Shown piece by piece: positions 7,801 through 17,574 of a DNA stretch of 19,153 bases (positions within the stretch are counted from its first letter, which is position 1; every line of letters begins with the position of its first letter). The notes under the pieces are model-generated. The model worked only from the letters and a program-made list of their open reading frames with translations. It searched no databases and was not told where the DNA came from. Origin of the DNA: Syntrophaceae bacterium. Its GTDB lineage: Bacteria > Desulfobacterota > Desulfomonilia > Desulfomonilales > Desulfomonilaceae. The DNA lies in the NCBI GenBank assembly GCA_014874425.1, contig JACWAG010000282.1, positions 1 to 19,153 of the forward strand. The letters are read 5' to 3'. Both the position numbers and the translations under genes were made by a program.

Positions 7801-7811
7801 ACTGTTACGTT

Positions 7812-9293
<1,482 letters not shown>

Positions 9294-9553
9294 GATATAC
9301 TCCTTCTAGGTATCACATTTAAGCCAACCCTGTACAGGGATTGCGCTTTAATCACAAAGACATTTGCCAAAGAGCAACGTTCCCAAAAATTTTGCTTTTT
9401 CTGATTTCTCTAACAGTTTGGGCGCCAAAATTGCTCCATTAGGTGTGAGAGCCTCGGTATTGTTCTCCCTTGAAACGGTCCCCCAAATATTTTTGGAGTG
9501 GAGAAACGGGAGTTTAGAACATTATAAGACTATTTTTGTGTCAATATTAGATG
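9294..9553. other. Upstream region of degP with a perfect palindrome
   Basis: This 260-base gap holds the 12-base palindrome CCCTGTACAGGG at 9328-9339, 35 bases before the degP start codon and within the expected promoter or leader. It also has a short dyad with half-sites TTTGG and CCAAA near 9417-9430. I see no confident promoter. An open frame on the plus strand (9364-9621) runs through it but does not look protein-like. Confidence 0.4.
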
Positions 9554-9973
9554 CTATTTCTTGTCACCTTGCGCGTTCGTTACCTGAAAATAACCTGGCG
9601 AGGATTCAACATCAGGCTTAGTCCTGTCCGGATGAGTATTGATAACCATCCAACGCCAATTACCGGCGACATCAGGAGTAAATTCAAATATTTTACGTCC
9701 TTTGGGCACCTTAAGTAAAACATAGGTCCCTGATGGTCTTATGAAAACTATGAAAAATCCTTCTCCACCAGGTTGATCATGATTACAGGTCCATCTAAAA
9801 ACACCTGCGTTACCCAACTCGATTACTAAAGAATTAAAAAGTTCAGGTTTGCAAATCTGATCTTCTCCAAGTCCCTCGCAAAAGACGGATGTCGCATGAA
9901 ACAGGAGGCAAAAAGCTAGTAAAAACGCAGAAGATCTGGACAATATAGACTTGTTGATCATTTTCAGGTCCAT
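9554..9973 (-). CDS. Small secreted protein, predicted beta-sandwich, unknown function
   Basis: The 139-residue product has an N-terminal signal peptide (about 1-32, hydrophobic core SAFLLAFCLLFHATSV). The mature part of about 105 residues is beta-rich with several aromatic strands (GEGFFIVFIRP, IFEFTPDVAGNWRWMVI), resembling an immunoglobulin or fibronectin type III-like fold. Two cysteines, at about 41 and 63, could form a disulfide in the periplasm. I do not recognise the family. The start is uncertain: the ATG at 9971-9973 has only a weak GATGG upstream, and a second ATG four codons later is also possible. It precedes degP on the same strand by 260 bases, so co-transcription is possible but not shown. 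Confidence 0.6.
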   Translation of the reverse strand: MDLKMINKSILSRSSAFLLAFCLLFHATSVFCEGLGEDQICKPELFNSLVIELGNAGVFRWTCNHDQPGGEGFFIVFIRPSGTYVLLKVPKGRKIFEFTPDVAGNWRWMVINTHPDRTKPDVESSPGYFQVTNAQGDKK

Positions 9974-10271
9974 AAATTACCATCAAGCCTTCTACCAAAA
10001 CCTAAACTAATGGCCGTTAATTTGCAACAATTATAAGACTTATTTCCATTTTCTTTAGTTTACATTTTACCTGGTGAGTGGCCCTTGATTTTGGCAATTT
10101 ATTACTATACAAGCTTAATTGCCTCGGAATACTACATTTATCATAATGACAAAAGAATTTATTGCATAATATAATGAACTTGTTACATCCTTTCAAAACT
10201 ACATGATAAATCTCCGGAGCTAATGCGTCCACATCGAAGGCGCATCCCATAAGCCCACAAGGAACTGCCCT
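9974..10271. other. Divergent intergenic region before the hydrolase gene
   Basis: This AT-rich stretch contains the best promoter candidate in the window (10146-10175). A minus-strand open frame at 10017-10250 has an unusual Lys/Cys-rich composition and no ribosome binding site seen, and is judged non-coding. Confidence 0.4.
10146..10175 (+). promoter_or_regulatory. Sigma-70 type promoter for the hydrolase/AsmA-like pair
   Basis: ATGACA (10146-10151) matches the -35 consensus at five of six positions. An 18-base AT-rich spacer leads to an exact TATAAT (10170-10175). Transcription would start near 10182, giving a leader of about 90 bases before the hydrolase ATG. Confidence 0.5.
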
Positions 10272-11150
10272 ATGGAATTCAACGTCATACGTGTTATGTT
10301 TAATAAATTAATGGAAGCTCTTAGAATGGGTAAAACACCTGAAAGCTTTTCTCACGTGGATCCGGTTGGATCGCGAGGGGTAGAGCCGTTTTCTCTACTG
10401 TCTGACGGCGTCAAATTACGTGGAAGCATTTTCTTTCCGGTAAACAGGCCCAACATGCAATATCCCGCTATAATCATTTGCCATGGCATTCCCGGTAGCG
10501 GGACGCCCAGGCCGGCTGATGATCCCGGGTATGAAGGACTCGCTCAGGATTTTACCTCCATTGGGTTTGCGGCGGTAATTTTTAACTTCAGAGGTTGTGG
10601 GGAATCGGGTGGAGATTTTGACATGATGGGTTGGTCCAGGGACCTCAAGGCAATCCTGGACAAGATAGTAAACACTCCCTTTATAGATCCCACCAGGATA
10701 ATTCTGATAGGTTTCAGCGGCGGAGGCGCCGCGGCTATACATGTCGCGGCTGATAATCCAAATGTTTATGGCCTTGCGGTCGTTGGAACTCCTTCAGATT
10801 TCGAAATCTTCAAGAAAGATAGTTCTTCAATTATAAGAGATTTTAAGGAAAGGGGGATTATTAGGGATCCCAATTTCCCGACTGACCCCGAAAAATGGAT
10901 CAAGAATTTTTCTGAAATTGAGCCAAAGAAGTGGATTGCCTTTTTTAAGGGAAAAACACTATTGATAATGCATGGCGACAATGACGAATTAATACCTTTG
11001 GAACAGGCGAAGGAACTTTACAGCCATGCTCCCGCGGGCATAGCCCGACTCGAAATAATACCGGGCGGAAGCCATCGGCTACGACTCGACAAACGATGCG
11101 TGGACGCTTTAAAAACCTGGTCTCTGGAATCATTGGGCTGGAAACCGTAA
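10272..11150 (+). CDS. Alpha/beta hydrolase (serine esterase/peptidase-like)
   Basis: The 292-residue product has the alpha/beta hydrolase fold and a complete predicted triad. The nucleophile is Ser149 in the elbow GFSGGG, with Asp238 in HGDNDELIP and His268 in GGSHRLR. An oxyanion-loop HGIPGSG follows the strand at 65-71, and RGCGESGG (107-114) is typical of the family. A cap-like insertion covers about 174-220. There is no clear signal peptide, so it is probably cytoplasmic; the substrate cannot be told from sequence. Members of this group are often annotated as esterases, dienelactone hydrolase-like proteins or acyl-peptidases. AAGGA eight bases before the ATG supports the start. The AsmA/YhdP-like gene begins 56 bases later on the same strand, suggesting one transcript and perhaps a link to lipids or the envelope. 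Confidence 0.88.
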   Translation: MEFNVIRVMFNKLMEALRMGKTPESFSHVDPVGSRGVEPFSLLSDGVKLRGSIFFPVNRPNMQYPAIIICHGIPGSGTPRPADDPGYEGLAQDFTSIGFAAVIFNFRGCGESGGDFDMMGWSRDLKAILDKIVNTPFIDPTRIILIGFSGGGAAAIHVAADNPNVYGLAVVGTPSDFEIFKKDSSSIIRDFKERGIIRDPNFPTDPEKWIKNFSEIEPKKWIAFFKGKTLLIMHGDNDELIPLEQAKELYSHAPAGIARLEIIPGGSHRLRLDKRCVDALKTWSLESLGWKP

Positions 11151-11206
11151 TATATGATTAGAATAGGCTCAAACCGGTTGATAAAAGAAAGTCAAGCAAA
11201 CGAACG

Positions 11207-14200
11207 ATGAATCTCTTTAAAAAGACAATCATAGCAATTGTAACTGTTTGTCTGGTTGTCGGGATCAGTTCCTTCCTAATAGCCAGATTACTTCCTGAAA
11301 GTGATTTCTTGAAAGGCGTTATTGAAAACAAGCTAAATGAAGTAACCGGTCGTCAAGTTTCAATAGGGTCGGTTCAAGTTCGATTCGGTTTTCCTTCGTT
11401 GATCAATGTAGTTGTACAAAACATTGCCATAAAAGACATAAACAACCGTGAGCTTTTTTATTCAGGCGCCATGCGTCTCAAAGTAGGGCTTTGGAGCCTC
11501 CTTACCGGAAACCCATCACTTGACAATTTAAAAATATCATCGGCCAGACTTAGAGTTTACCGTGACTCCTCCGGTAACATCGAGAGTGTATTTTCCAAGA
11601 AGACCGGCGGAGTTACTGTAACTCAGGCGCCATTACAGCCGGAACAGTCCCGGGAGCCTGCGAAAGAAACACCGCTACCTGGCGCCGCGCCAGCGCCTCC
11701 ATCCCGCAAGGTCGCTACTGGACATAAGTTGTCCTGGCCGATCAGGCATATTGAGATTGAATCATCACAGATCACGCTCGAAGATTCGTCAGTTGGATTG
11801 AAAAAACCTCTCCAAACATCTTTTGAAAACATCAGCGGCAATATCAGCAGACAAGAAAATGTGTTCGATTTCAAGGTCGCTGGGACGCCTAATTGCCCCG
11901 GCGTTGAGAGTTCCCAATTGGCGATGGGAGGTTCAATTAAGATTGGTCCGGAATTGTCTTCCATAGAGTTCGCTGACATAAACAGCAAACTGGAAACGGT
12001 TAAATTGGTCAATCCCTATTTTTTGCCCCGGAAAGTGGTCCCATGGATTAGCAAACTTGAGATCAACAAACTTACGTTGAACACTCATATCCGGCAAGGC
12101 GCCCACACACGGATTGATTTTTCGGCGGGTGTTTTTCAAACAAAGGATTCCCCGGGATTACGATTCACGGCCTCAGCGATGTTGACTCCTGACTTCAGTC
12201 GTATCGAAGGATTACGCCTCAAATGCGTCTCAGATGACGTCCACATTGTCAACATGGCAAGAGTTGTCCCAAAGGAAGTCCTTGATCAGTTCGGGCCTGA
12301 CGGTTCAATTAACATCAGTTTCGACGGATCATGGTCGCGTGATTCAGGGTGGTCCATCGCCGGGTCGGCTGAACTCCACGATTTACCCACCCCTGGGAAA
12401 TATGCTTTCCTCGGCAAACAGCTTTCAACGTCGATGTCCTTTGAGCTTACATCCGACTCATTTGTGGTTAAGGAACTCAAACTTCAAAACGAGGCTTCCA
12501 ACAGCCTGATGTCGATAAATGGAACTGTAAATGGTCCATTTGCTAGTGATCTATCTCTAGACCTCAAAGCGAGAGTCAATCTTGAAGGGGCATGGCTTTC
12601 ACATTTGGGAATCAGTTCGTACAAGGATCTTATCCTACGTGGTCCCATCCCTGTATATGTTCATTTGGAGGGGGCCCCAAAGGACCTCAAGGTTGATCTC
12701 AATGGTGACCTTTCCGGCGCTGTGCTATCCCTTAAATCAGTTTTTGAAAAGGAAGCTGGTGTAAAAGCCAGGATTAAGGCCCGCACCGCCGTTTCCCTGG
12801 ATTCGTCCAAGCCATTGTCCAGTCTTCTGAAACAGATAGACATTAAATTTAAAACGCAAGACGCGTCAATAAAACTGGCCGCGGGATTTCAACCTATCGC
12901 AAATTGTCCTTTAAATTTGGACGCCGAAATATCAGGTTCAAAAGGTATATTTGATCTGAAGAATTTCTCCATGAAAATTTCCCTCCCCGGAAACAAACAG
13001 CCCCTGATTTTTACAAGGGGCTATATCAACAGGTTAAATGCACAAGCTCCTGACCTGAATATCGAGGGAAATTTGAATCTTAGCCGCGAATTGGTAAATC
13101 TCCTGGGCTTACCTTCAAAAGCATCGGCAGATATGACTGGAGCCACCAACTTGAATTTTAGAGTTAGCGGTTCCCCAAATTCTTTAAAATGGTCATTGGA
13201 CGCGCCGCTTAAAGGTGTAAGTTTCACAGTTGGCGACTGGTTTGTCAAAAAGGCGGGTGTTGATCTTGATGTGACATTATCAGGAACTCGAACCCCTGGT
13301 GAAGTTCGCCTTGGCCAGGCAAGGATCAAGACACCTGGATTCCGCGGCGAGGCGTCCGGAGAAATGAGCAATAAATCCGGCAAATCAACTTCGTTCAAAC
13401 TGGATGTGGATGAAGCTGAAATAGGGGCTTTGGCCAGTTTCTTTCCATCACTGCGACAATCCGGTTTTTCCGGACCGGTTCGCGGATCTCTGGCATTTAA
13501 TGGTGTCGGCAAAGAAATCCTCCCGATGAGTGGGCGGATCCAGCTTGTATCAGTCAATTACAGGCCCCATAAGAGCCCTGTTACCTTTGAGAAAATCAAT
13601 GGGACTGTTTATCTAAAGGGCAATTCGATTGATAGTAATGAGATTAAAGGCTATGTCCATGGGACAATAGAAGCCCCTGTAAAAGCGTCATTGAAGCTTG
13701 CGGGTCTCGAAAACCTTGGATCTTTAAAGGGAAACATATCTCTTTCGGCTGGACCTGGAAAGCTGTCTGTTGATAGATTAAGATCTGTTCTTAATCAAGC
13801 CCAGTCTCTTATTGAACCATTCTTGAATGAGAATGGGAAAGGAAAGAAGTTCAATCCCTTTGAACTTAAGTCAGCTACAGCGGATGTGCTGATAGATGCC
13901 GGAACATTACGAACCGAGGACGTCAAGATCAGGGCGTCCGGACTTTCTATCGGGGCAATAGGCAGCGCAAACATGAAATCACAACAGATTGATATTCTTA
14001 GTTACATAAGGACTTCCGCCGCCCCACTGTCAGCTATCGGAACAATTCCAATGGTAAAGGATATTATCAAAAAAAATGAAGGGCTGTTAAAGATTACCGG
14101 ATTGGACAGGGAACTTAAGAAACTGGGTATTGAGAATTCTCAAAAACAGCAATCAAATGAACAGGAGCAAACTAAAAAGGAACATGAATTGAATGTTATC

Positions 14201-14302
14201 GTTAGGATAGCGGGTTTGTGGGCCGAACCAACTTTGTCGCCAGTTTTGGAAACCTCTCTTCCACGTAATCAGGTGAATCAATTAAAAGAGTTGATGAACT
14301 GA
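11207..14302 (+). CDS. AsmA/YhdP-like envelope protein (DUF3971 / AsmA C-terminal type)
   Basis: The 1031-residue product has one N-terminal membrane segment (about 7-29) and then a long periplasmic stretch of repeating beta strands, the pattern of AsmA-like proteins. These are thought to form hydrophobic grooves that carry phospholipids between inner and outer membranes (YhdP, TamB and YdbH in E. coli). The first about 120 residues resemble an AsmA N-terminal domain (TGRQVSIGSVQVRF, NPSLDNLKI). A Pro/Ala-rich linker lies at about 136-168. The C-terminal part (LSIGAIGSANMKSQQIDI, IGTIPMVKDI, VRIAGLWAEPTLSP) is typical of AsmA C-terminal regions. A Gln/Glu/Lys-rich stretch near 980-1000 may be a flexible segment. 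The ribosome binding site is weak, so translation may depend on the hydrolase message 56 bases upstream. The family is well supported; the lipid-transport role is inferred from homologues. Confidence 0.85.
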   Translation: MNLFKKTIIAIVTVCLVVGISSFLIARLLPESDFLKGVIENKLNEVTGRQVSIGSVQVRFGFPSLINVVVQNIAIKDINNRELFYSGAMRLKVGLWSLLTGNPSLDNLKISSARLRVYRDSSGNIESVFSKKTGGVTVTQAPLQPEQSREPAKETPLPGAAPAPPSRKVATGHKLSWPIRHIEIESSQITLEDSSVGLKKPLQTSFENISGNISRQENVFDFKVAGTPNCPGVESSQLAMGGSIKIGPELSSIEFADINSKLETVKLVNPYFLPRKVVPWISKLEINKLTLNTHIRQGAHTRIDFSAGVFQTKDSPGLRFTASAMLTPDFSRIEGLRLKCVSDDVHIVNMARVVPKEVLDQFGPDGSINISFDGSWSRDSGWSIAGSAELHDLPTPGKYAFLGKQLSTSMSFELTSDSFVVKELKLQNEASNSLMSINGTVNGPFASDLSLDLKARVNLEGAWLSHLGISSYKDLILRGPIPVYVHLEGAPKDLKVDLNGDLSGAVLSLKSVFEKEAGVKARIKARTAVSLDSSKPLSSLLKQIDIKFKTQDASIKLAAGFQPIANCPLNLDAEISGSKGIFDLKNFSMKISLPGNKQPLIFTRGYINRLNAQAPDLNIEGNLNLSRELVNLLGLPSKASADMTGATNLNFRVSGSPNSLKWSLDAPLKGVSFTVGDWFVKKAGVDLDVTLSGTRTPGEVRLGQARIKTPGFRGEASGEMSNKSGKSTSFKLDVDEAEIGALASFFPSLRQSGFSGPVRGSLAFNGVGKEILPMSGRIQLVSVNYRPHKSPVTFEKINGTVYLKGNSIDSNEIKGYVHGTIEAPVKASLKLAGLENLGSLKGNISLSAGPGKLSVDRLRSVLNQAQSLIEPFLNENGKGKKFNPFELKSATADVLIDAGTLRTEDVKIRASGLSIGAIGSANMKSQQIDILSYIRTSAAPLSAIGTIPMVKDIIKKNEGLLKITGLDRELKKLGIENSQKQQSNEQEQTKKEHELNVIVRIAGLWAEPTLSPVLETSLPRNQVNQLKELMN

Positions 14303-14430
14303 ACAGGTGAACCCTAAACCATTATACGGAATTTTCTTCATCATTGCACTTGAACAGCCTTTCAGTGTTCTGAAGATTTGAACGAGAAGCAACTGTGTTT
14401 TTTGTTGAACTTTTCAGTGCTCATTTTAAC

Positions 14431-14457
14431 TTGACACGATCACGCTATTTGAGTAAT
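14431..14457 (+). promoter_or_regulatory. Candidate promoter for the PaaK-type ligase gene
   Basis: An exact TTGACA lies at 14431-14436. With a 15-base spacer, AGTAAT (14452-14457) matches the -10 consensus at four of six positions; at 17 bases the match is worse. It lies about 75 bases before the start codon. The rest of the 228-base gap after the AsmA-like gene shows only a weak bulged stem near 14358-14374 and no convincing terminator. Confidence 0.35.
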
Positions 14458-14530
14458 TCTTGGAATTGAGCAGCTTTCCTGTACGTTCTTTTCAAAAAAA
14501 ATACCAGCGCATGTCTTGAGGAGGCCCCTA

Positions 14531-15829
14531 ATGTTTAAGAAGTATTGGGACGAAAAGTTCGAGACCATGAACGACGGAGCGATGAAAAACTTTCAGTTGG
14601 AAAAACTGAAAGCAACTGTCAAATGGGTTTATGATCGCGTTCCGTTCTACAAAAAGGCCTTTGATAACAAGGGGGTTAAACCTTCTGATCTTCAAGAACT
14701 TTCAGACCTTGCGAAATTCCCGTTTACCATAAAAAATGATTTACGTGATAATTACCCGTTTGGGCTATGCGCAGTCCCTATGGCTGACGTTGTCAGAATA
14801 CACGCGTCGTCGGGGACTACCGGAAAACCTATCACCGGACCATATACGGCAGAAGACCTGGATCAGTGGACTGAGTGTATGGCAAGAGGCCTTTGGGCCC
14901 AGGAAGTAAGGCCGGACAGCATCCTTCAAAACGCATACGGTATGGGACTCTTCACGGGTGGGCTTGGGTTTCATCAAGGCGCTTTAAGGATTGGCTGCGC
15001 CGTAGTTCCTTCCGGGGCTGGCATGACTGAAAGACAGGTCATGTTAATTCAGGATTTCGGAACAACTGCCCTTTGTTGTACCCCTTCTTATTGCCTGACC
15101 ATAATAGAAAAGGCAGAGAAGATGGGAGTAGATATAAAGAAATCCGCTCTAAGAACTGGACATTTCGGGGCTGAACCGTGGAGCATAGAGATGCGAAACG
15201 ACATCGAAAGTCGAGGCGGTATTCACGCTTATGAGCATTATGGACTTACTGAATTAGGGGGACCGGGAATGTCATTTACTTGTGAGTACTATCAGATTCA
15301 CGTAAATGAAGATCACGTATATCCTGAAATTGTCGATCCTGAGACATTGCAACCGGTACCTGAAGGTGAAGAGGGCGAACTTGTTTTCACAGCCCTTCAA
15401 AGAAGGGCCATGCCGATGATTCGGTACAGGACTCGTGATATATGTTCGTTAAAAAGGGAAAAATGCCAATGTGGTAGGACCCTTATTACCATGGACAAGA
15501 TCCTCGGACGGTCCGATGATATGATGATAATAAGTGGCGTTAACGTTTTCCCATCACAAATTGAAACAGTCCTCATGGAATTCCCTGAAGTTGAGCCCCA
15601 ATACCAGATCAGACTTAGCAAAAAAGGTTACATTGACCATATAACGGTGGAAACAGAACTTAAGAAGCATTTGTACGATGAAGGAAAGGCAAAAATCGAC
15701 AGTATTTCCAAAAGTATTTCAACCAGGATACATCAAATTATTGGTATAAACGTTCCTGTAACAATCGTGCCTCCTGAAACAATTGAACGTAGCATAGGAA
15801 AGGCCAAGCGTATCATTGACGAAAGATGA
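14531..15829 (+). CDS. paaK: Phenylacetate-CoA ligase family enzyme (AMP-forming aryl-CoA ligase)
   Basis: PaaK-type ligases activate phenylacetate or similar aryl acids with ATP and CoA, giving the CoA ester, AMP and pyrophosphate. With the ATG at 14531 the product has 432 residues, typical of the family. It shows the ATP loop SSGTTGKP (93-100), YGLTELGGPG (237-246), RYRTRD (298-303), GRSDDM (326-331) and a C-terminal GKAKR motif whose Lys at 424 is the likely catalytic residue. CQCGR (about 312-316) is a short cysteine pair seen in many members. The start was chosen because AGGAGG lies six bases before ATG 14531; a TTG at 14516 would place the ribosome binding site inside the gene. No paa, indole-pyruvate or benzoyl-CoA genes lie nearby, so the true substrate (phenylacetate, indoleacetate or another aryl acid) is open. 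Confidence 0.92.
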   Translation: MFKKYWDEKFETMNDGAMKNFQLEKLKATVKWVYDRVPFYKKAFDNKGVKPSDLQELSDLAKFPFTIKNDLRDNYPFGLCAVPMADVVRIHASSGTTGKPITGPYTAEDLDQWTECMARGLWAQEVRPDSILQNAYGMGLFTGGLGFHQGALRIGCAVVPSGAGMTERQVMLIQDFGTTALCCTPSYCLTIIEKAEKMGVDIKKSALRTGHFGAEPWSIEMRNDIESRGGIHAYEHYGLTELGGPGMSFTCEYYQIHVNEDHVYPEIVDPETLQPVPEGEEGELVFTALQRRAMPMIRYRTRDICSLKREKCQCGRTLITMDKILGRSDDMMIISGVNVFPSQIETVLMEFPEVEPQYQIRLSKKGYIDHITVETELKKHLYDEGKAKIDSISKSISTRIHQIIGINVPVTIVPPETIERSIGKAKRIIDER

Positions 15830-15854
15830 TATTTCCTTACTGACGATCGTAACC

Positions 15855-15891
15855 CTTTGCCACGGCCCTTCGAATTGCGAGCGTGGCAAAG
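15855..15891. repeat. 10-bp perfect inverted repeat after the ligase gene
   Basis: CTTTGCCACG (15855-15864) and CGTGGCAAAG (15882-15891) are exact reverse complements with a 17-base loop. It begins 25 bases after the ligase stop. No T-run follows, so it may be a 3'-end stabilising structure that acts together with the next hairpin. Confidence 0.5.
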
Positions 15892-15901
15892 CTCAGATTA
15901 T

Positions 15902-15935
15902 CAAAAGGGGACATGGCTTAATATGTTCCCTTTTG
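15902..15935. terminator. Bidirectional terminator between the ligase and TPR lipoprotein genes
   Basis: CAAAAGGGGACAT (15902-15914) pairs with ATGTTCCCTTTTG (15923-15935) over 13 positions with one wobble, around an 8-base loop. The A-run and T-run are part of the stem, giving TTTT at the 3' end on both strands. It lies 10 bases past the TPR gene stop and serves the convergent pair. Confidence 0.6.
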
Positions 15936-15945
15936 TGTATATTCC

Positions 15946-17574
15946 TTAACGATTCACAAAAACCCTGGCTCTCCAGGAATCCTGCCGCGCCTTTTCCTGA
16001 TCTCCCAACGCGTCGTAGCATTGGGACCTCAATGCGTACACCTCACCGCTATATGCATTGACATTCACAGCGTAATCGAGATCATCCAGGGCCTCGGGAA
16101 AATCCCTCAGTTCAACATAGAGTTTTGCCCTCTTGATCCTGGCCTCAAAATTGTTGGCGTCTATACTCAAGGCTCGGGAGTAGGCTTCTACGGCCTGATC
16201 ATAGTCAAGATCGGACATCTGAATATCACCAATTGTTACGTACGCCGGAACATACGACGAGTCCTTCTTCAGAGCCAGTTCCGCCTTTTCCAAAGCGCCT
16301 TTCCTATCACCTTTCCTAAGCAAAGCCTCAGCCAGAATCTGGTAGGGGGAGGCTTCATCCGGAGTTTGGCGGATCGCTTCATCAAGGTCCTGTATAGCCC
16401 GTTCCAGTTGGGGTTCGCTGAAATACAAACTGCCTCGGAGCAACAGGGCCTGGTGGTTCTCCGGGTCACTAGCCAGAGCGGTGTCCAGATCTGCCATAGC
16501 CCTATCCCCTCTAGCCATAAGCTTGAATATATAGGCTCTTCTAATGAGCAATTGAGGATCATCTCCCCTGAGGTCAATGGCTTTGTTAAGGTCACTCAAT
16601 GAAGCAAGTAGGTTTCCCGTGTCAAATTGAAGCACGGCTCGGTTTATGAATGGAAGAGGATTTTCCGGATCTAATACTATGGAATGGGTCAGCTTTTCCA
16701 GAGCCTCAGGATACCGGTCCATGGCCATCAGGACAGTGCCCTGATTCAGATATAGGATCGGATCATTCGGGTCAGCGGCCTCAGCTTTCTCATAATCTGC
16801 CAGGGCCTTTTGCGGTAGCCCTAAGACTCTGTTAGTCTCGGCTCTATACCAATATATTTCCTTTAAGTCCGGGTCCAACTCAAGCGCCATGTCAAAATCA
16901 GCCAGCGCCTTTTTCGGATCAGACGCCTTGAGGTATGCGAAACCGCGACGAAATAAGGCCTGCGCATTCTTGGGATGAAAACTCAGGAGACTATCCAGCT
17001 CCTGTATCGCTGCGTGATAATTCTTCTTCTCAATGTCGATGGCTGCTCTCCCAAAATATGCCCCTTCGTGTTTTTCATCAATCTTTTGGCTTTTATCAAA
17101 CAATTCGCGGGCCTTATCGAAATCTTTTGTGAAAAAATATGCAAGTCCCAGGGAGGAAACCAGATATGCGCTTTTATGTCCTGCCAGCAATACCTTGTTT
17201 AGGTCTTCCAAGGCCCCCTTATAGTCCCCCACTTTTATTTTTAGGCGCCCCCTGGCTTCCAGAACTTCCAGCAGGTTTGGATCACGCTCCAATACTTCAT
17301 TGTAATCATCAAGGGCCAAATTAAGATCGTCGGAACGATCCCTAACCCGCGCTCTCAATAAAAGAGCCTCTTTGTCATCAGGTTCAAGCTTGAGTCGTTG
17401 ATCCAGGATCTTGGACGCTTGGTCTAAACGGCCCTCTTCAAACAACTTCGCGGCTTCGCTCAGACTGTAATTATTCGATCTTGAGCAACCACATGCGACC
17501 AGGGCCATTAACCCCAACAAAACAATAATCGTTTTATTCGTTGTTCCCAAATTCGACACTTTGAGCGCTTCCAT
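15946..17574 (-). CDS. TPR-repeat lipoprotein, about 15 repeats
   Basis: The 542-residue product starts with a lipoprotein signal peptide: hydrophobic core TIIVLLGLMAL and lipobox LVAC with Cys28. The residue after Cys is Gly, so export to the outer membrane is likely, facing the periplasm. From about residue 37 to the end the protein is a continuous array of about fifteen 34-residue tetratricopeptide repeats, each with the usual pattern (for example RRGFAYLKASDPKKALADFD, ending LDPD). TPR arrays are scaffolds for protein-protein contacts, so it probably recruits partners in the envelope, for example in secretion, cell-wall or outer-membrane assembly; none can be named. No other domain is seen. 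The ribosome binding site is weak (AGG five bases before ATG). It is convergent with the ligase and divergent from the membrane-protein gene. Confidence 0.85.
   Translation of the reverse strand: MEALKVSNLGTTNKTIIVLLGLMALVACGCSRSNNYSLSEAAKLFEEGRLDQASKILDQRLKLEPDDKEALLLRARVRDRSDDLNLALDDYNEVLERDPNLLEVLEARGRLKIKVGDYKGALEDLNKVLLAGHKSAYLVSSLGLAYFFTKDFDKARELFDKSQKIDEKHEGAYFGRAAIDIEKKNYHAAIQELDSLLSFHPKNAQALFRRGFAYLKASDPKKALADFDMALELDPDLKEIYWYRAETNRVLGLPQKALADYEKAEAADPNDPILYLNQGTVLMAMDRYPEALEKLTHSIVLDPENPLPFINRAVLQFDTGNLLASLSDLNKAIDLRGDDPQLLIRRAYIFKLMARGDRAMADLDTALASDPENHQALLLRGSLYFSEPQLERAIQDLDEAIRQTPDEASPYQILAEALLRKGDRKGALEKAELALKKDSSYVPAYVTIGDIQMSDLDYDQAVEAYSRALSIDANNFEARIKRAKLYVELRDFPEALDDLDYAVNVNAYSGEVYALRSQCYDALGDQEKARQDSWRARVFVNR

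Noticed and set aside
7511..7801. Minus-strand open frame overlapping the 113-residue gene
   Set aside because: It runs into the convergent hairpin and is a shadow of the plus-strand gene, which has a better start and more protein-like sequence.
9364..9621. Plus-strand open frame of 85 codons in the degP upstream region
   Set aside because: No clear ribosome binding site, overlaps the end of the secreted-protein gene, and the sequence has no recognisable fold or motif.
10017..10250. Minus-strand open frame of 77 codons
   Set aside because: It runs through the best promoter candidate on the other strand, has odd composition and no ribosome binding site; judged non-coding.
13021..13557. Long minus-strand open frame inside the AsmA-like gene
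   Set aside because: It is antisense to a clear protein family and has no independent support; a shadow frame.
16021..16602. Plus-strand open frame of 193 codons inside the TPR gene
   Set aside because: The opposite strand carries regular TPR repeats; this frame is their reverse-strand shadow.
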